From positions 1-64,000 of the forward strand of contig NZ_BSCT01000036.1 in the NCBI RefSeq assembly GCF_030159255.1: a DNA stretch of 64,000 nucleotides. The letters run 5' to 3'. The notes under the pieces are model-generated. The model made no database searches. It saw only the letters and a list, made by a program, of their open reading frames with translations, and was not told the DNA's origin. Shown one piece after another: positions 1-6,911 of this stretch (positions are counted from its first letter, which is position 1; each line of letters begins with the position of its first letter). This stretch comes from Bradyrhizobium sp. SSBR45G (GTDB lineage Bacteria > Pseudomonadota > Alphaproteobacteria > Rhizobiales > Xanthobacteraceae). The translations under genes were made by a program, and so were the position numbers.

Positions 1-117
1 ATGATGCTAAAACTATCTTAGCGCCTATGGGGTCAAGCCCGGGACGACGGCGGAGGGTGGCGTGGACATCACTCATCTCATTCGCAATCGATGCAACGCG
101 CAGCCCCCGCACGACGC

Positions 118-1863
118 TCACTTCGCCGCCACGAAGAAGAAATCCTCGCGTCCCGGCGGCGAGCCGTAGGTGAAGGGCTGCTGGCGCTGCTTGGTCGCCG
201 CCCAGACGTCGTCGCGGACGATGTCGAACAGCTTGCGCACCTCGAGGCGCGGCTCCTTGATGGTGCGGGCGAGCGCGGTCGCGAACGGGCTGTTGCCGTT
301 CTCGCCGTCGAGCGCGGTGGCGCCGTGCTTGGCGGCGTAGACCACCATCATGCCGGCGCCGGGCTCGATGTTGGAGAAGCCCTTGTCGACGAGCTTCAAG
401 GCCAGCGTCTGCTTCATGCCAGGCGCAAACGGGTTGTCGCGGCAGGCATCGAGGATGACGAGCCGCAGCTTGCGCGCGGCGCCGACCGCGGCCAGCACCT
501 GCTCCAGTGCGACCGCCTCGGTCTCGGCATCCTTGTCGGCGGCGAGCTTCGCATCAACAGGCACGAGATAGTTGACCCCGCCGATCTCGAAGCCGTGCCC
601 GGCATAATAGACCACGGCCCAATCGGCCTTCTCGGCCTCGGCCTCGAAGCTGCGCAGCGCAGCGAAGAACTTGTCGCGCGACAGATCATTGGCGAGCATG
701 ACCGACTGGAAGCCGAGCCCGCGCAGGGTGTCGGCGATCAGCCTGGCGTCGCGCGGCGGGTTGGGCAACACGTGCACCGACTTGTAGTCGCCATTGCCGA
801 TCACGAGCGCGACCCGGCGCACCGTCGCCGACGCCCCCGGCCCTTGCGGACTCAGCGCCGCAAGCCGGTCCCGCGCCAACTTGCGCGCATTGGCGACGTC
901 GATCTCGTCGAACGGCATCAGCGCGAACGCCGCCGAGCGATAGTCCGCGCGCGCCTGGGCGAGATCCCGCCTGCGCTCGAACAGCTGGCCGCGATCGGCA
1001 TGGGCGCGGACATTGTTGGGGTTGAAGGCGAGCACCGTGTTGAGGTCCTTCAGCGCGGCGTCGAGATCGCCCTTGGCGAGAGAGGCCTCGGCCCGCGCGC
1101 ACAATGCCCCCTGATGTTTCGGGCTCCTGGCGAGCACCGTGTTGCAGGCCGCGAAGGCATCGTCGAACCGGCCCATCGCGGTCAGCGTCTCACAGCGGTG
1201 GAACGGCGCGGTCGTCGCCTCGGAATCGATCTTGCCGGCTTCGTCGAAATCGGACAACGCGCCGTCAAAGTCCTTCATCAGGGTTCGCACGTGACCGCGG
1301 TTGGAATAGGCCACATACATCTTCGGCGCGTAGCGGACGGCCGCGTTGAAATCGTCAAGCGCGCTCTGCAGCGCGCCGTGGCGCAGCTGGATCGTGCCCC
1401 GGTTGTTGTAGGGAGCGGCGAACGTCGGCCGCTTCTGAAGGGCGAGGTTGTAGTCGGCGACGGCGAGGTCATCCTCGCCCTTGCGCTGATGGACGATGCC
1501 GCGGCGATCGACCAGATAGGCATTGTCGGGGTCGGCGGCGATGGCGGCCGTAAACGTCTCGATCGCCTTGTCGAAATCGAGCTTCGTCATCGCCGCACTT
1601 GCGCTCACATCGAGCGCCATCGCGAGGTCCTTGCCGGTCAGGCCGCCGCGGGAGATCAGCCGTTCGCACGCCTCCACCCGCGCCTTGGGCTGGATGCTGG
1701 CATTGGAGTTGATGCTGGTATCGGCCGGCCGGGTGCGGCAGGTGACGAGGTCGTCGGTCAGCAGCGGACCGGCCGCAGCCGGCGTGGCGAAAGCAACCAG
1801 GAGCAGCAACGAGGCAAGTCGGGGCATGTGCGCGGCGAATCTCGAATGGAGCTGGCGGGACAT
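118..1863 (-). CDS. Exported TPR-repeat caspase-like (peptidase C14) protein
   Basis: The 581-residue product has an N-terminal signal peptide (hydrophobic stretch about residues 13-30 ending AAAG), a run of tetratricopeptide repeats over about residues 75-320, and a C-terminal caspase-like domain from about residue 349 (RRVALVIGNGDY). Both members of the catalytic dyad are visible: His423 in YYAGHG and Cys474 in LDACRDNPF. This is the usual C14 architecture for proteobacterial metacaspase-like or orthocaspase proteins; export suggests it acts in the periplasm or at the envelope, and the TPRs probably bind a partner. The substrate is unknown. A shorter start at Met13 (position 1827) would give a more typical signal peptide. 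It is divergent from msrA across about 210 bp. Family confident, role not known. Confidence 0.9.
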   Translation of the reverse strand: MSRQLHSRFAAHMPRLASLLLLVAFATPAAAGPLLTDDLVTCRTRPADTSINSNASIQPKARVEACERLISRGGLTGKDLAMALDVSASAAMTKLDFDKAIETFTAAIAADPDNAYLVDRRGIVHQRKGEDDLAVADYNLALQKRPTFAAPYNNRGTIQLRHGALQSALDDFNAAVRYAPKMYVAYSNRGHVRTLMKDFDGALSDFDEAGKIDSEATTAPFHRCETLTAMGRFDDAFAACNTVLARSPKHQGALCARAEASLAKGDLDAALKDLNTVLAFNPNNVRAHADRGQLFERRRDLAQARADYRSAAFALMPFDEIDVANARKLARDRLAALSPQGPGASATVRRVALVIGNGDYKSVHVLPNPPRDARLIADTLRGLGFQSVMLANDLSRDKFFAALRSFEAEAEKADWAVVYYAGHGFEIGGVNYLVPVDAKLAADKDAETEAVALEQVLAAVGAARKLRLVILDACRDNPFAPGMKQTLALKLVDKGFSNIEPGAGMMVVYAAKHGATALDGENGNSPFATALARTIKEPRLEVRKLFDIVRDDVWAATKQRQQPFTYGSPPGREDFFFVAAK

Positions 1864-2074
1864 CGATTGGTCGAACGAACTGCGCTCCGGTTCGAGCCGG
1901 GCCAGCGGGCCCGGCAGCGCGGCCCGCCGCGGGGGACCGGGCGGCGTTCACGCAGTCGTGTGGCCGCTCCCGTAACGCCGCCGGGGATGCAACGTATCTT
2001 GCGACAGAGGCCCGGCCGGGCCAGTGTTTCGGCCGGCGAAATGAGACACAGATAACCCAAACCGAGGATCGAAC

Positions 2075-2791
2075 ATGCGCCTCACCCGCTCCCTTTTCCT
2101 GAAGACGGCCGTGCTCGGCGCCATCGCCGCCGCCGGCATCCTGGCGTGGCAGCCCCTCCATGCCGCCGAGGAGGCGGTGGTGATTCCGCCGCCGGCGCAG
2201 GATCAGCCGGCGTCCGACGGGCTCGAGACCGCGGTGGTGGCCGGCGGCTGCTTCTGGGGCGTCCAGGGCGTCTACCAGCACACCGCCGGCGTCGTCAGCG
2301 CGGTGTCCGGCTATGCCGGCGGCACCAAGGCGACGGCCGACTACCGCACGGTGTCGAGCGGCAGCACGGGGCATGCGGAGTCGGTGCAGATCAAATACGA
2401 CCCGAAGAAGATCTCCTACGGCAAGATCCTGCAGATCTTCTTCTCCGTCGTGCACGATCCGACCCAGCTGAACCGCCAGGGCCCGGACTCTGGCCCGCAA
2501 TATCGCTCGGCGATCTTCACCACCTCGGAGGCGCAGAAGAAGGTCGCAGAGGCCTATATCGCCCAGCTCGACAAGGCCAAGCTGTTCGGCAAGCCGATCG
2601 TCACCAAGGTCGGCAAGCTCGAGGCGTTCTACCCGGCCGAGGACTATCACCAGGACTACCTGACGCTGCACCCGAGCCAGCCCTATATTGCCTATAACGA
2701 CCTGCCGAAGATCGACAATCTCAAGAAGATCTTCGCCGAGAACTACATCGAGAAGCCGACGCTGGTCGGCAACGCCAAAGCCACCAACTGA
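2075..2791 (+). CDS. msrA: Peptide-methionine (S)-S-oxide reductase MsrA, exported
   Basis: MsrA reduces the S-epimer of methionine sulfoxide in damaged proteins. The catalytic motif GGCFWG is present with Cys59, and the family blocks SGYAGG, TGHAE and YHQDY follow. The first about 30 residues are a signal peptide or anchor (positively charged start, hydrophobic core, ending HAA), so the enzyme is probably periplasmic. Cys59 is the only cysteine in the 238-residue protein, so the usual C-terminal resolving cysteines are absent and the sulfenic acid must be reduced by an external thiol. A purine-rich RBS (gagga) precedes the ATG. msrB follows 69 bp downstream on the same strand, making a methionine-repair pair. 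Confidence 0.95.
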   Translation: MRLTRSLFLKTAVLGAIAAAGILAWQPLHAAEEAVVIPPPAQDQPASDGLETAVVAGGCFWGVQGVYQHTAGVVSAVSGYAGGTKATADYRTVSSGSTGHAESVQIKYDPKKISYGKILQIFFSVVHDPTQLNRQGPDSGPQYRSAIFTTSEAQKKVAEAYIAQLDKAKLFGKPIVTKVGKLEAFYPAEDYHQDYLTLHPSQPYIAYNDLPKIDNLKKIFAENYIEKPTLVGNAKATN

Positions 2792-2826
2792 GGCGATCGA
2801 CCGGAACCGACGCGCACAATGACAGG

Positions 2827-2847
2827 GGCGGACCATTCGGGTCCGCC
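2827..2847 (+). promoter_or_regulatory. Hairpin directly before the msrB ribosome-binding site
   Basis: GGCGGACC (2827-2834) pairs with GGTCCGCC (2840-2847) around a 5-nt loop. The purine-rich RBS (ggaggg) begins at the next base and the msrB ATG is at 2861. There is no T-run, so it is not a standard terminator. It may stabilise the msrB mRNA or modulate its translation; that is inference. Confidence 0.4.
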
Positions 2848-2860
2848 GGAGGGATGAAGA

Positions 2861-3271
2861 ATGAGCGACACCAAGACGAGCGACAAGGTCGTGAAGAGCG
2901 AGGCGGAGTGGCGCAAGGAGCTGTCGCCGATGCAATACGCCGTGCTGCGCGAGAAGGCGACGGAGCGTCCGTTCTCCGGCGAGTACGAGCATGAGCATCG
3001 CGCGGGCACCTATATCTGCGCCGGCTGCGGGCAGACCCTGTTCGAATCCGACGCCAAGTTCGATTCCGGCTGCGGCTGGCCGAGCTTCACCCAGCCGGCC
3101 AAGGAGAGCCATATCGACGAGGAGACCGACACCACCCACGGCATGGTCCGGACCGAGGTGCTGTGTTCGAAATGTTCGGGTCATCTCGGGCACGTCTTCC
3201 CGGACGGTCCGGGGCCGACCGGACTGCGCTACTGCATCAACTCGGCGGCGCTGAAGCTGAAGCCGCGCTGA
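2861..3271 (+). CDS. msrB: Peptide-methionine (R)-S-oxide reductase MsrB
   Basis: MsrB reduces the R-epimer of methionine sulfoxide. The 136-residue protein has the two zinc-binding pairs CAGC (Cys53/Cys56) and CSKC (Cys102/Cys105), the GCGWPSF motif with a potential resolving Cys71, and the catalytic RYCINS motif at Cys125. It has no signal peptide and should be cytoplasmic, unlike the exported MsrA just upstream. The RBS ggaggg lies 8 nt before the ATG. The two genes are co-directional and probably transcribed together. Confidence 0.96.
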   Translation: MSDTKTSDKVVKSEAEWRKELSPMQYAVLREKATERPFSGEYEHEHRAGTYICAGCGQTLFESDAKFDSGCGWPSFTQPAKESHIDEETDTTHGMVRTEVLCSKCSGHLGHVFPDGPGPTGLRYCINSAALKLKPR

Positions 3272-3673
3272 GGTGCACCTGGTTCCTCCCGGCGCCGCTC
3301 ATCGGGCGGTACCGGGGGGCCACCAGGCCCCGAGCCGCCGCTTCGGGGCGGTCAAAATCGGTCACAATGCGCGAGATTTTCGCCGTGCGCAGCGGCCTCT
3401 CCTGCATTCACAAGTTGCAGATCAATTAAGTTGTTGAAAAAATAGGATATTTCATCAGAGCCCGAAGCAGGCCAGATTTACGATGTGAGCCGGCAGGATT
3501 CGCATTTCTGTCAAATCGGCCTATATTAGGGGCCGTAACTGACATGCAGGGCCGGGCCGCCTGGAGCGGCAAAATACCGCCCTCCACCCCCGCAAACGCT
3601 GGCGCGATTGCCAAGCTGGATCGTTCGAAAGCTCGCGTCAGCGTTCTAAGCCGACAAGAAGAGGTCTCAGACC
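3272..3673. other. Non-coding stretch after msrB
   Basis: About 400 bp without a supportable gene. A weak GC hairpin (GCCCCGA/TCGGGGC, 3327-3349) without a T-run could end the msrAB transcript. The part from about 3410 to 3530 is AT-richer than its surroundings and probably holds the promoter of the small gene at 3674; no clear operator was seen. Confidence 0.4.
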
Positions 3674-3961
3674 ATGCGTCCACTGCGTCCGTTCAACTTC
3701 AACACCTCTGCCGAACTGTTTCCCGCCGCCATTCGCAAGAAGAAGCGGGCGGGCTTTGCCTATCGGCGGTTCGGCACCGCGGCTGAGGCCGTGCGCTTCG
3801 CCATGGAGGAGTTGCCCGCGGATTCGCTGAATGGCGCCTATCTGCAGGTCGAGGAAGCCCGGTTCGACCAGAACGGCATCCGCACCCTGTATGAGAGCGA
3901 GGCATTTCCGCTGCCGCGCCGCGCCGTCGAGGACAAGGCGCCCGACGCCGATGCCGCCTGA
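3674..3961 (+). CDS. Small conserved hypothetical protein (95 aa)
   Basis: A short soluble, charged protein with a basic patch (IRKKKRAGF, about residues 20-28) followed by a helical, acidic second half. It has no signal peptide, membrane segment or recognisable catalytic motif. High GC3, an RBS-like gaggtct before the ATG, and a strong terminator 27 bp after the stop support it as a real monocistronic gene. I do not recognise a named family; it resembles short hypothetical proteins of Bradyrhizobium. Confidence 0.7.
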   Translation: MRPLRPFNFNTSAELFPAAIRKKKRAGFAYRRFGTAAEAVRFAMEELPADSLNGAYLQVEEARFDQNGIRTLYESEAFPLPRRAVEDKAPDADAA

Positions 3962-3987
3962 CGGCCGCCAGACCATCAGACGACACC

Positions 3988-4017
3988 CTGCCCCGCCTCG
4001 AGCGGGGCAGTTTTTTT
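3988..4017 (+). terminator. Rho-independent terminator of the 3674 gene
   Basis: CTGCCCCGC (3988-3996) pairs with GCGGGGCAG (4002-4010) around CTCGA, followed by seven T residues (4011-4017). Confidence 0.9.
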
Positions 4018-4051
4018 CTGGGGCCCTTTTAATATTAGCTTCTGGCGCTCG

Positions 4052-4636
4052 TTACCGGGGCTGGGTATCCAGCCACCGCCTCAGGATCTTGGCGTTGCGC
4101 ATGTTGGCGCGGAACAGCACGTCGAACGCGTCACCCGCGATCGGGACCATGCCGATGACGCCCTCGACCGCGACGTTGCCGAGCATGCGGGTGATGACGT
4201 GCCAGGGCGCGCCGAGCGCACGGGCCTCGCGCACCAGCCACAGCGACAGCGCAGTCGCGATGAGGTCGCCGACCACCGGGATCAGGCCAATGATGCCGTC
4301 GAGGCCGTAGCGGATGTTCGTGCCGGGCACGACGAAGGCGACGTCGAGCAGCTTCGCCACCGCCTCGAGCCGGGCAATGCGCTGCTCGCGGGTCAGGTTG
4401 CCGAACGGATTGGCGGTGTTGAAGTCGAAGCGCACCCCGCCGGGTCCGACGAAGGCGCCATTGAACGAGGACTGGAACGGCCCGTGCGGAATCTCGCGCC
4501 CGTCCTGGTCGATGACCGGACCACGTGCCTCGTTGGCGTCGAATTGCGCCTGGGAGGCGCGCCCGGACGCGCGACGGGACGAGGTCGGAATGTGATCTTG
4601 CATACCCATCACATAGAAACGCACAGGCCCGGGCAC
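4052..4636 (-). CDS. DUF4112 domain protein
   Basis: Residues about 85-190 match the DUF4112 pattern: a short amphipathic start (RLEAVAKLLDVAFVVPGTNIRYGLDGIIGLIPVVGD) followed by two hydrophobic hairpins with repeated Gly-Leu/Met-Ile-Pro turns (IIGLIPVVGD and VIGMVPIAGD). The N-terminal 80 residues are polar and disordered-looking. The family has no known function; the hydrophobic segments suggest membrane association. Start codons at Met10 or Met12 (MGMQDH) are plausible alternatives. The gene converges on the 3674 gene. Confidence 0.8.
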   Translation of the reverse strand: MPGPVRFYVMGMQDHIPTSSRRASGRASQAQFDANEARGPVIDQDGREIPHGPFQSSFNGAFVGPGGVRFDFNTANPFGNLTREQRIARLEAVAKLLDVAFVVPGTNIRYGLDGIIGLIPVVGDLIATALSLWLVREARALGAPWHVITRMLGNVAVEGVIGMVPIAGDAFDVLFRANMRNAKILRRWLDTQPR

Positions 4637-4666
4637 AAGTTGCGTCGGATCGTCGCCGGAATCGGG

Positions 4667-5623
4667 CTATCGGCCCCTGGCGCCGGTCGGGGTCAGCCCG
4701 AAGCGGCGCCTGAAGCAGCGGTTGAAGTAGGACAGGTCGTTGAAGCCGCAGGCAAACGCAATATCGCTGATACGACCTCCGCCCGCCAACATGTCCATCG
4801 CCTTGCGCAGGCGCAACTCGTTCAGCCGGGCGGAGAAGCCCGCCCCGGCCTCGTAGAGCAGGTCGTTGACGTAGCGCTCCGACAGGCCGGCGGCGGTCGC
4901 GAGCTTCTGCGCCGAAAAGTCCGGCTCGGCAAAGCGCGCGTTCAGGATCGCGAGCACGCCGGTCAGGCGAACGCTGCGCAGCCCCCCGCGCCGGGCCTTG
5001 AGCGCGACCTCGCCGCGCACGCCGAGGCCCAGGGCGACCAGGTCGAGCAGGTGCTGGGCGACGGCCGTGCCCGCTTCGTCGGCCGCGGCGGGCCGGGCGA
5101 GCAGCAGCTCGCTATAGTCCATGGCAAGCGAAAGCGCCCCGCCCGGCTCCAATTCCTGTCCGACCAGATCGTCGACATCAGGCACCATCGATCGCAACGT
5201 CATCATCGGCAGGTGCACGTTGACGAAGCGCTTGTGGCTCGCACCGTCGGCGCTGAAGAACGGCTCGTCGAGCTTGAGCAGCACCATGGCGCCCGGCCGA
5301 AGCACGAATTCGCGTCCGCGATGAACGACCATCGCCTCACGGCTGCCGGCGTTGCGCGCCAGGCAGTAACGGTCGTCATTGGTCGCGAGGACCTGGCGCC
5401 GCTCGCGTCTGACACGGGTGAAGGTACCGTCGCAACGGCCGAGCAACGTCGTGCCGATATGGATCGCGTTCATTGCGGCGCGAAATGGCACGTCCTCGGC
5501 GGGATCAAGTTCACCGGTGTTGGAGAAGTGCTCGAACAATTCGGCAAAGCACAAGAAGCGCTGCCTGTCGTCGAGCGCTTTCGGCAGCATGTCGGTCGAC
5601 AGCACTTTCCTGACAATGGTCAT
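4667..5623 (-). CDS. AraC-family transcriptional regulator
   Basis: A 318-residue regulator with an N-terminal cupin-like sensing domain of the AraC-binding-2 type (about residues 45-200) and a C-terminal pair of helix-turn-helix motifs (about 220-315) ending in the typical ISDIAFACGFNDLSYFNRCFRRRFGLTPTGAR signature split over the second HTH. It belongs to the FeaR-like subgroup by layout. It is divergent from the small gene at 5885, and two near-identical 14-bp direct repeats in the shared 260-bp intergenic region are candidate binding sites. The effector is unknown. Confidence 0.92.
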   Translation of the reverse strand: MTIVRKVLSTDMLPKALDDRQRFLCFAELFEHFSNTGELDPAEDVPFRAAMNAIHIGTTLLGRCDGTFTRVRRERRQVLATNDDRYCLARNAGSREAMVVHRGREFVLRPGAMVLLKLDEPFFSADGASHKRFVNVHLPMMTLRSMVPDVDDLVGQELEPGGALSLAMDYSELLLARPAAADEAGTAVAQHLLDLVALGLGVRGEVALKARRGGLRSVRLTGVLAILNARFAEPDFSAQKLATAAGLSERYVNDLLYEAGAGFSARLNELRLRKAMDMLAGGGRISDIAFACGFNDLSYFNRCFRRRFGLTPTGARGR

Positions 5624-5732
5624 CGAAATCGGACCCGGAAATGCGAAAACTCAAAATCAACGCAGTCATTGTGGCAGCAGCGGGATGAACCGCGGCTGAA
5701 GTCCAGGGAGCGTCGGGATGGCAGAGGAGAGC

Positions 5733-5777
5733 GCCGATCAGTCCAAATCGTTCGCCCGTTGATGCCGATTAGTCCAA
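5733..5777. promoter_or_regulatory. Direct repeats, candidate AraC-type operator
   Basis: GCCGATCAGTCCAA (5733-5746) and GCCGATTAGTCCAA (5764-5777) match at 13 of 14 positions and start 31 bp apart, about three helical turns. Same-face direct repeats are the usual binding arrangement of AraC-family dimers. They lie between the AraC-type gene (start 5623) and the gene at 5885. Confidence 0.55.
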
Positions 5778-5884
5778 GACAGCGCCAACCGGTTCAACTA
5801 GCGATGCGGACGGACGCACGCCAACGTGCGCTGCGGCCTCCACCTTCCACGTCGAACGACCATGAGTGCGAGGAGAGATCGAAA

Positions 5885-6130
5885 ATGACCATGTCTTCCG
5901 CGACTCGCAAGCTCGGCGCAGGCGCCGCTTTGGCGGCCTGTCTAGGGATCGGCTATGCGCTGGGGGCTCAGCCGCACATGACCGAGACCATTGCCCTCCT
6001 GCAATCCGCGCGGGCCGAGCTGGCGCAGGCGACCCCGAACAAGGGCGGACATCGCGAGCGCGCGATGGGACTGATCGATCAGGCCATTGGCGAGGTGCGC
6101 GCCGGCATCGCCTTCGCCGCCGGCGGTTAG
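5885..6130 (+). CDS. Small membrane-anchored or secreted protein (81 aa)
   Basis: Begins MTMSSATRKLGAG with a hydrophobic stretch (about residues 11-27) that is a signal peptide or anchor. The remainder is a short amphipathic helical segment rich in Ala, Glu and Arg (LLQSARAELAQAT, AMGLIDQAIGEVRAGI), reminiscent of small exported helical-hairpin proteins. RBS gaggaga precedes the ATG. It is divergent from the AraC-type regulator and is the likeliest target of the direct repeats upstream. Followed after 26 bp by another small exported protein. No named family recognised. Confidence 0.65.
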   Translation: MTMSSATRKLGAGAALAACLGIGYALGAQPHMTETIALLQSARAELAQATPNKGGHRERAMGLIDQAIGEVRAGIAFAAGG

Positions 6131-6156
6131 CTCATTCAGCTTCAGGGAGATCATCG

Positions 6157-6405
6157 ATGCGGACCATTCTCACCAGCGCCCTGCTGATGGCGGCGATGAG
6201 CGCCAGCGCATCCGCGCTGCCGCTGGCCTCGATCCAATCCCGGCCGGAGCCGGCCGTCATTCAGGTGGCGGGCGGGTGCGGCCCGGGCTGGCACCGCGGG
6301 CCCTATGGCGGCTGCCTGCGCAACTTCGCCAATCCGGCAGCCCACGCCTGCCCGCGCGGCTTTCACATCGGCCCGGGCGGCCGCTGCCGCGGCAACGGCC
6401 GATAG
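6157..6405 (+). CDS. Small secreted Gly/Cys-rich protein (GCGPGWHRGPYGGC type)
   Basis: The 82-residue protein has a clean signal peptide (residues 1 to about 20, ASASA) and a mature part built of the motif GCGPGWHRGPYGGC followed by a related CPRGFHIGPGGRC, giving four cysteines in two internally similar half-repeats. Such Gly/Cys/His-rich exported proteins are frequent in Bradyrhizobium; their function is unknown, though metal binding or disulfide cross-linking is plausible. The RBS agggaga lies 8 nt before the ATG, and the gene is probably co-transcribed with the one ending at 6130. Confidence 0.75.
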   Translation: MRTILTSALLMAAMSASASALPLASIQSRPEPAVIQVAGGCGPGWHRGPYGGCLRNFANPAAHACPRGFHIGPGGRCRGNGR

Positions 6406-6419
6406 GCCCCCATGCGCGC

Positions 6420-6857
6420 CTACGCCGCTGGCGGCTCGGTGACGACCGCCGGCGGCGTCTCGTCGACATAGATGTGCACCAGCCAGGACGACACCGTCGC
6501 CGGAATGAAGCCGACCAGGCCGTACAGGATCCATTGGACGGCCCCGTTTTCCGAGCCGTGCGATGCATAGTTGAAGCCGGCGAGCAGGAAGGCGATGCCG
6601 CCCACGATCAGCATCCGCGCAACCGGCGGGATGCGCCGGACGTGGAACAGGATGTCATCGATCGCGCACATCATCAGCGCCGGCAGGAAGCCGAACAGAT
6701 AGCTGAACTGCAGCGAGGTGACGAACACCTTGAACAGCTTGGCGACCTCACCCGGATTCGTATCGGTCCAGTAGCCGGACATGTAGGTGGTGACCAGCAG
6801 CAGCGCGAACCCGCCGAGCGCCGGCCCGACGGCAACGAAGATCAGATATCGCTTCAT
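6420..6857 (-). CDS. Small four-helix integral membrane protein (DUF5413-like)
   Basis: A 145-residue protein with four predicted membrane helices (about residues 4-24, 45-62, 77-95 and 103-124), a short conserved-looking loop CAIDDILFHVRRIPPVARM and a cytoplasmic Pro-rich tail. It resembles the DUF5413 proteins annotated in Bradyrhizobium, but that assignment is from memory. The start at 6857 was chosen because AGGAGG lies 6 nt upstream; an in-frame codon at 6893 has no such site. Function unknown. It lies downstream of, and co-directional with, the 6912 gene. Confidence 0.75.
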   Translation of the reverse strand: MKRYLIFVAVGPALGGFALLLVTTYMSGYWTDTNPGEVAKLFKVFVTSLQFSYLFGFLPALMMCAIDDILFHVRRIPPVARMLIVGGIAFLLAGFNYASHGSENGAVQWILYGLVGFIPATVSSWLVHIYVDETPPAVVTEPPAA

Positions 6858-6911
6858 GCCAAACCTCCTGGCTCGCCGATCAGGCAAGCGCACAAAGCGC
6901 GTGCCGACTGC

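Noticed and set aside
91..2055. A 654-residue open frame on the plus strand opposite the caspase gene
   Set aside because: It is a GC-skew shadow of the caspase gene: Arg/Gly/His-rich, no domain and no RBS, and the opposite frame has a complete signal peptide and catalytic motifs.
3327..3349. GC hairpin after msrB as a terminator
   Set aside because: Only a 7-bp stem and no T-run; kept only as a note in the intergenic entry.
4199..6130. A 643-residue open frame whose last 81 residues are the small exported protein
   Set aside because: The upstream part is antisense to the AraC gene. The true gene begins at 5885 after a gaggaga RBS.
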